NCBI GenBank assembly: GCA_002366755.1
Contig: DFBV01000279.1
Location: 1,809 to 9,507 of the forward strand
Length of the DNA: 7,699 nucleotides
Direction of reading: 5' to 3'
DNA from: Anaerolineales bacterium UBA3071
Lineage (GTDB): Bacteria; Chloroflexota; Anaerolineae; UBA3071
Each line of letters begins with the position of its first letter. Position 1 is the stretch's first letter. Below, in pieces: positions 6,410 to 7,699 of the stretch. The notes under the pieces are model-generated. The model saw nothing but the letters and a program-made list of their open reading frames with translations. It searched no databases and was not told the DNA's origin. A program made the position numbers and the translations under genes.

Positions 6410-7267
6410 ATGGATGAGAAAAGTGTCTCTGGCTACTCTGGCTCTGTTGACCCCGACGAGGAATTCAGCTTGCAGCCGGCGAAAAAGAAAGGTCTCTTCG
6501 GTCGCTTTGATTTTCCCTCTGTCAATGACGTGCTGGGCTGGACGGTGATCCCAGTGCTCATGATCATCGTCGTGATGCTCGTCTATAGCCAGATGTTGCT
6601 CCCGATCGAACCGGGGAGCATGGAAGCAAACATGATGGGCAGTTGGGAGGTCGGCTTCGGGAGCGTCCTGGATGCCGCCGTAGAGCACCTACGCCTCATC
6701 CTCATCTCCACGGGCTTGGCTATCGCCGTCGCCGTGCCGGCCGGCATCTTGATCACTCGACAGGGGTTCCGCGACTTTTCGGGCCTCATTCTGGGCGTAG
6801 CCAACATCGGCCAGTCGGTACCCAGCATCGCCATCCTGGCTGTCGCTATGGGCTTCCTGGGCATAGGGGCTAAGACGGCCATCTTTGCTCTCTGGCTGTA
6901 CGCTCTGCTGCCCATCGTGCGCAACACGGCCACAGGGATCGAGGAGGTGGACCCCAACATCATTGAGGCGGCCACCGGTATGGGCATGACCAACCGCCAG
7001 ATTCTGTTGCAGATAGAGTTGCCGTTGGCCTTCCCGGTCATGTTCGCCGGCATGCGCACGGCGGCCGTGATCAACGTGGGCACGGCTGCGTTGGGCGCGT
7101 TCATCGGCGCCGGCGGGTTCGGGACGTTCATCATTACTGGCATCCCGTTGAGCCGGGAGCGTATGATCCTGGTAGGCGCCATCCTCACGGCAGTCCTGGC
7201 CGTCCTGATGGACTGGATCCTGGGCAAGGTCGAGGACCGGCTGGTTGCTCCCACCGCGAGAGCATAA
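6410..7267 (+). CDS. OpuC/ProW-type quaternary-amine ABC transporter permease (second subunit)
   Basis: This 285-residue inner-membrane permease of the OpuCB/ProW family starts at ATG 6410, with GGGGAGG (6395-6401) overlapping the end of the ATPase gene. After a polar N-terminus (about 1-40, with KKK 25-27) there is a transmembrane helix (about 44-62), a short external loop, and then an uninterrupted permease domain from about 92. Family landmarks are VANIGQSVPSIAILAVAMGFLGIG (130-153), ALLPIVRNTATGI (165-177) and the EAA loop E186-A-A-T-G-M-G-M-T-N-R-Q-I-L-L-Q-I-E-L-P205, followed by GAFIGAGGFGTFIITGI (229-245). Two different permeases flanking one ATPase is the OpuC/YehWXY (OsmU) arrangement, so the complex is probably a heterodimer of this protein with the 522-residue permease. 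This subunit lacks the extra domains of its partner. Confidence 0.93.
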   Translation: MDEKSVSGYSGSVDPDEEFSLQPAKKKGLFGRFDFPSVNDVLGWTVIPVLMIIVVMLVYSQMLLPIEPGSMEANMMGSWEVGFGSVLDAAVEHLRLILISTGLAIAVAVPAGILITRQGFRDFSGLILGVANIGQSVPSIAILAVAMGFLGIGAKTAIFALWLYALLPIVRNTATGIEEVDPNIIEAATGMGMTNRQILLQIELPLAFPVMFAGMRTAAVINVGTAALGAFIGAGGFGTFIITGIPLSRERMILVGAILTAVLAVLMDWILGKVEDRLVAPTARA

Positions 7268-7448
7268 CAAGTGAGTGTGGCTAACCTGGAGTCGAGGCTT
7301 TGGCCAGCTTTTTGCGCCTGAAGGCTCCACTCCCAAAAACACTTCAGCCAGGCCCATAACAAACGACGACGGAAGGGGGTGGTTAATTCCATCTACTGTT
7401 GTTAGCTCGGCTTTGGCCATTTTCACGTATTGTTCACGTTTGGTTCGG

Positions 7449-7477
7449 TTGGACACCATCTAGGTACTACATATTGT
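7449..7477 (+). promoter_or_regulatory. Candidate sigma-70 type promoter for the lipoprotein gene
   Basis: TTGGAC (7449-7454) and TATTGT (7472-7477) are separated by exactly 17 bases. The -35 matches the consensus in five of six positions and the -10 in four of six. It lies about 107 bases upstream of the ATG, leaving a 5' leader that would contain the palindromes at 7476-7507. A better-looking TTGACA at 7549-7554 has no usable -10. Prediction only. Confidence 0.3.
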
Positions 7478-7507
7478 GGTTTCTCTTGAGAAACTACTAC
7501 ATGTAGT
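7476..7507. promoter_or_regulatory. Two adjacent palindromes upstream of the lipoprotein gene (possible operator)
   Basis: GTTTCTC (7479-7485), TT, GAGAAAC (7488-7494) is a perfect inverted repeat, extendable with one wobble pair to 7476-7497. It is immediately followed by and overlaps ACTACATGTAGT (7496-7507), a perfect 12-bp palindrome. A direct repeat TACTACAT occurs at 7465-7472 and 7495-7502, and TTC-AGA-GAA follows at 7511-7519. The elements overlap or follow the candidate -10 at 7472-7477, a position suited to a repressor. Symmetry is visible; the regulator is unknown, though the GntR protein upstream in the cluster is one candidate. Confidence 0.4.
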
Positions 7508-7584
7508 CGCTTCAGAGAAATGGCCAAGCTGGAGGTTCGGAAAACGTCTTGACAAACTCGTACAGAATAAAGAGGAGGAAACCC

Positions 7585-7699
7585 ATGAAAAAGCATCTGA
7601 ACGTATTACTGGCTGTGATGACCATTATCTCTCTGCTGCTTGCAGCTTGTGGGTCAAAACCTGCGCCCACTCAAGCGCCAGCAGCTACCAAGGCGCCAG
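7585..7699 (+). CDS. Lipoprotein, probable substrate-binding protein of the quaternary-amine ABC transporter (3' truncated by window)
   Basis: ATG 7585 follows AGAGGAGGA (7571-7579) by five bases. Thirty-eight codons are visible before the window ends. They encode a lipoprotein signal peptide: basic MKK start, a hydrophobic core (LLAVMTIISLLL) and the lipobox LAAC with the lipid-attachment cysteine at residue 22. A Pro/Thr/Ala/Lys-rich linker (SKPAPTQAPAATKAP) follows, common between the lipid anchor and the folded domain of binding lipoproteins. None of the ligand-binding domain is in view, so the identity as the betaine-binding OpuCC/ProX-like protein rests on its position after the ATPase and two permeases, which need such a partner. 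It has its own leader of about 300 bases and may be expressed at a different level from the membrane components. Confidence 0.75.
   Translation, partial: MKKHLNVLLAVMTIISLLLAACGSKPAPTQAPAATKAP

Larger units (their letters stand above)
7268..7584. other. Intergenic region between permease and lipoprotein: no gene, several small symmetric elements
   Basis: I see no supported gene in these 317 bases; the reading frames present lack a ribosome site. No clear intrinsic terminator follows the permease, only a bulged GCCTGAAG/CTTC-AGGC possibility around 7316-7340 without a T-run. The right half (7413-7527) is lower in GC and dense in short repeats and palindromes: two TTCACGT copies 11 bases apart (7422-7428 and 7433-7439), a candidate promoter (7449-7477), adjacent palindromes (7476-7507), and a 10-bp inverted repeat enclosing it all (TTGGCCATTT at 7413-7422, AAATGGCCAA at 7518-7527). 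This suggests that the binding-protein gene is separately regulated. Confidence 0.6.

Noticed and set aside
5447..6688. Long antisense open frame (413 codons) across the ATPase and second permease; similar one at 4095-4955.
   Set aside because: They are mirror frames of GC-rich, strongly supported genes. The translations are His/Arg/Gln-rich with no recognisable domain or ribosome site.
7275..7463. A 62-codon frame in the intergenic region before the lipoprotein.
   Set aside because: GTG start without ribosome site, no recognisable domain, and it runs through the repeat-rich regulatory stretch.
7549..7554. TTGACA as the -35 of the lipoprotein promoter.
   Set aside because: At 16-18 base spacing the -10 position falls on the GAGGAGG ribosome site, with no TATAAT-like hexamer.

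Overview
The window is a single-direction (+ strand) locus of GC-rich bacterial DNA. It reads as a quaternary-amine (glycine betaine or related compound) uptake and demethylation cluster. The lineage cannot be fixed from sequence alone. The Pro/Thr/Ala-rich linker after the lipoprotein cysteine, the heptameric GTGAAAC/ATCACGC spacer repeat and the YIP1-like domain on a transporter together remind me of Chloroflexota (Anaerolineae-type) genomes; this is a low-to-moderate confidence inference.

Layout: (1) bases 1-315 hold the 3' end of a GntR/FadR-type regulator (FCD ligand-binding domain). (2) A 143-base gap follows, carrying a perfect 9-bp hairpin. (3) Two tandem, divergent members of the MttB trimethylamine methyltransferase superfamily lie at 459-1922 and 1999-3471. 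Neither has an in-frame amber codon, so both are non-pyrrolysine members like the glycine-betaine methyltransferase MtgB. They are separated by a 60-bp array of 7-bp repeats. (4) A leader region (3472-3668) contains a very strong Shine-Dalgarno and a possible 28-codon leader ORF that overlaps the next start. (5) A three-gene ABC transporter block follows: an unusually long permease (3669-5237, YIP1-like N-terminal domain plus a split permease domain), an OpuCA/ProV-like ATPase with tandem CBS domains (5261-6406) and a conventional OpuCB/ProW-like permease (6410-7267). (6) A 317-base intergenic region is rich in small palindromes and repeats. (7) The first 38 codons of a lipoprotein, probably the substrate-binding protein of the transporter, run off the right edge.

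Working model: the lipoprotein captures a quaternary amine outside the membrane. The two-permease/one-ATPase complex imports it, possibly gated through the CBS domains. The two MttB-family enzymes pass a methyl group to a corrinoid protein, and the GntR regulator controls the cluster in response to a metabolite. The corrinoid protein (MttC/MtgC-like), the methylcobamide:tetrahydrofolate methyltransferase and the RamA-type activase are not in the window, so the methyl-transfer half is incomplete here.

The least ordinary items are the YIP1-like/permease fusion with an internal membrane insertion, the in-frame short repeat inside the second MttB gene, the heptamer array between the two MttB genes, and the leader ORF.
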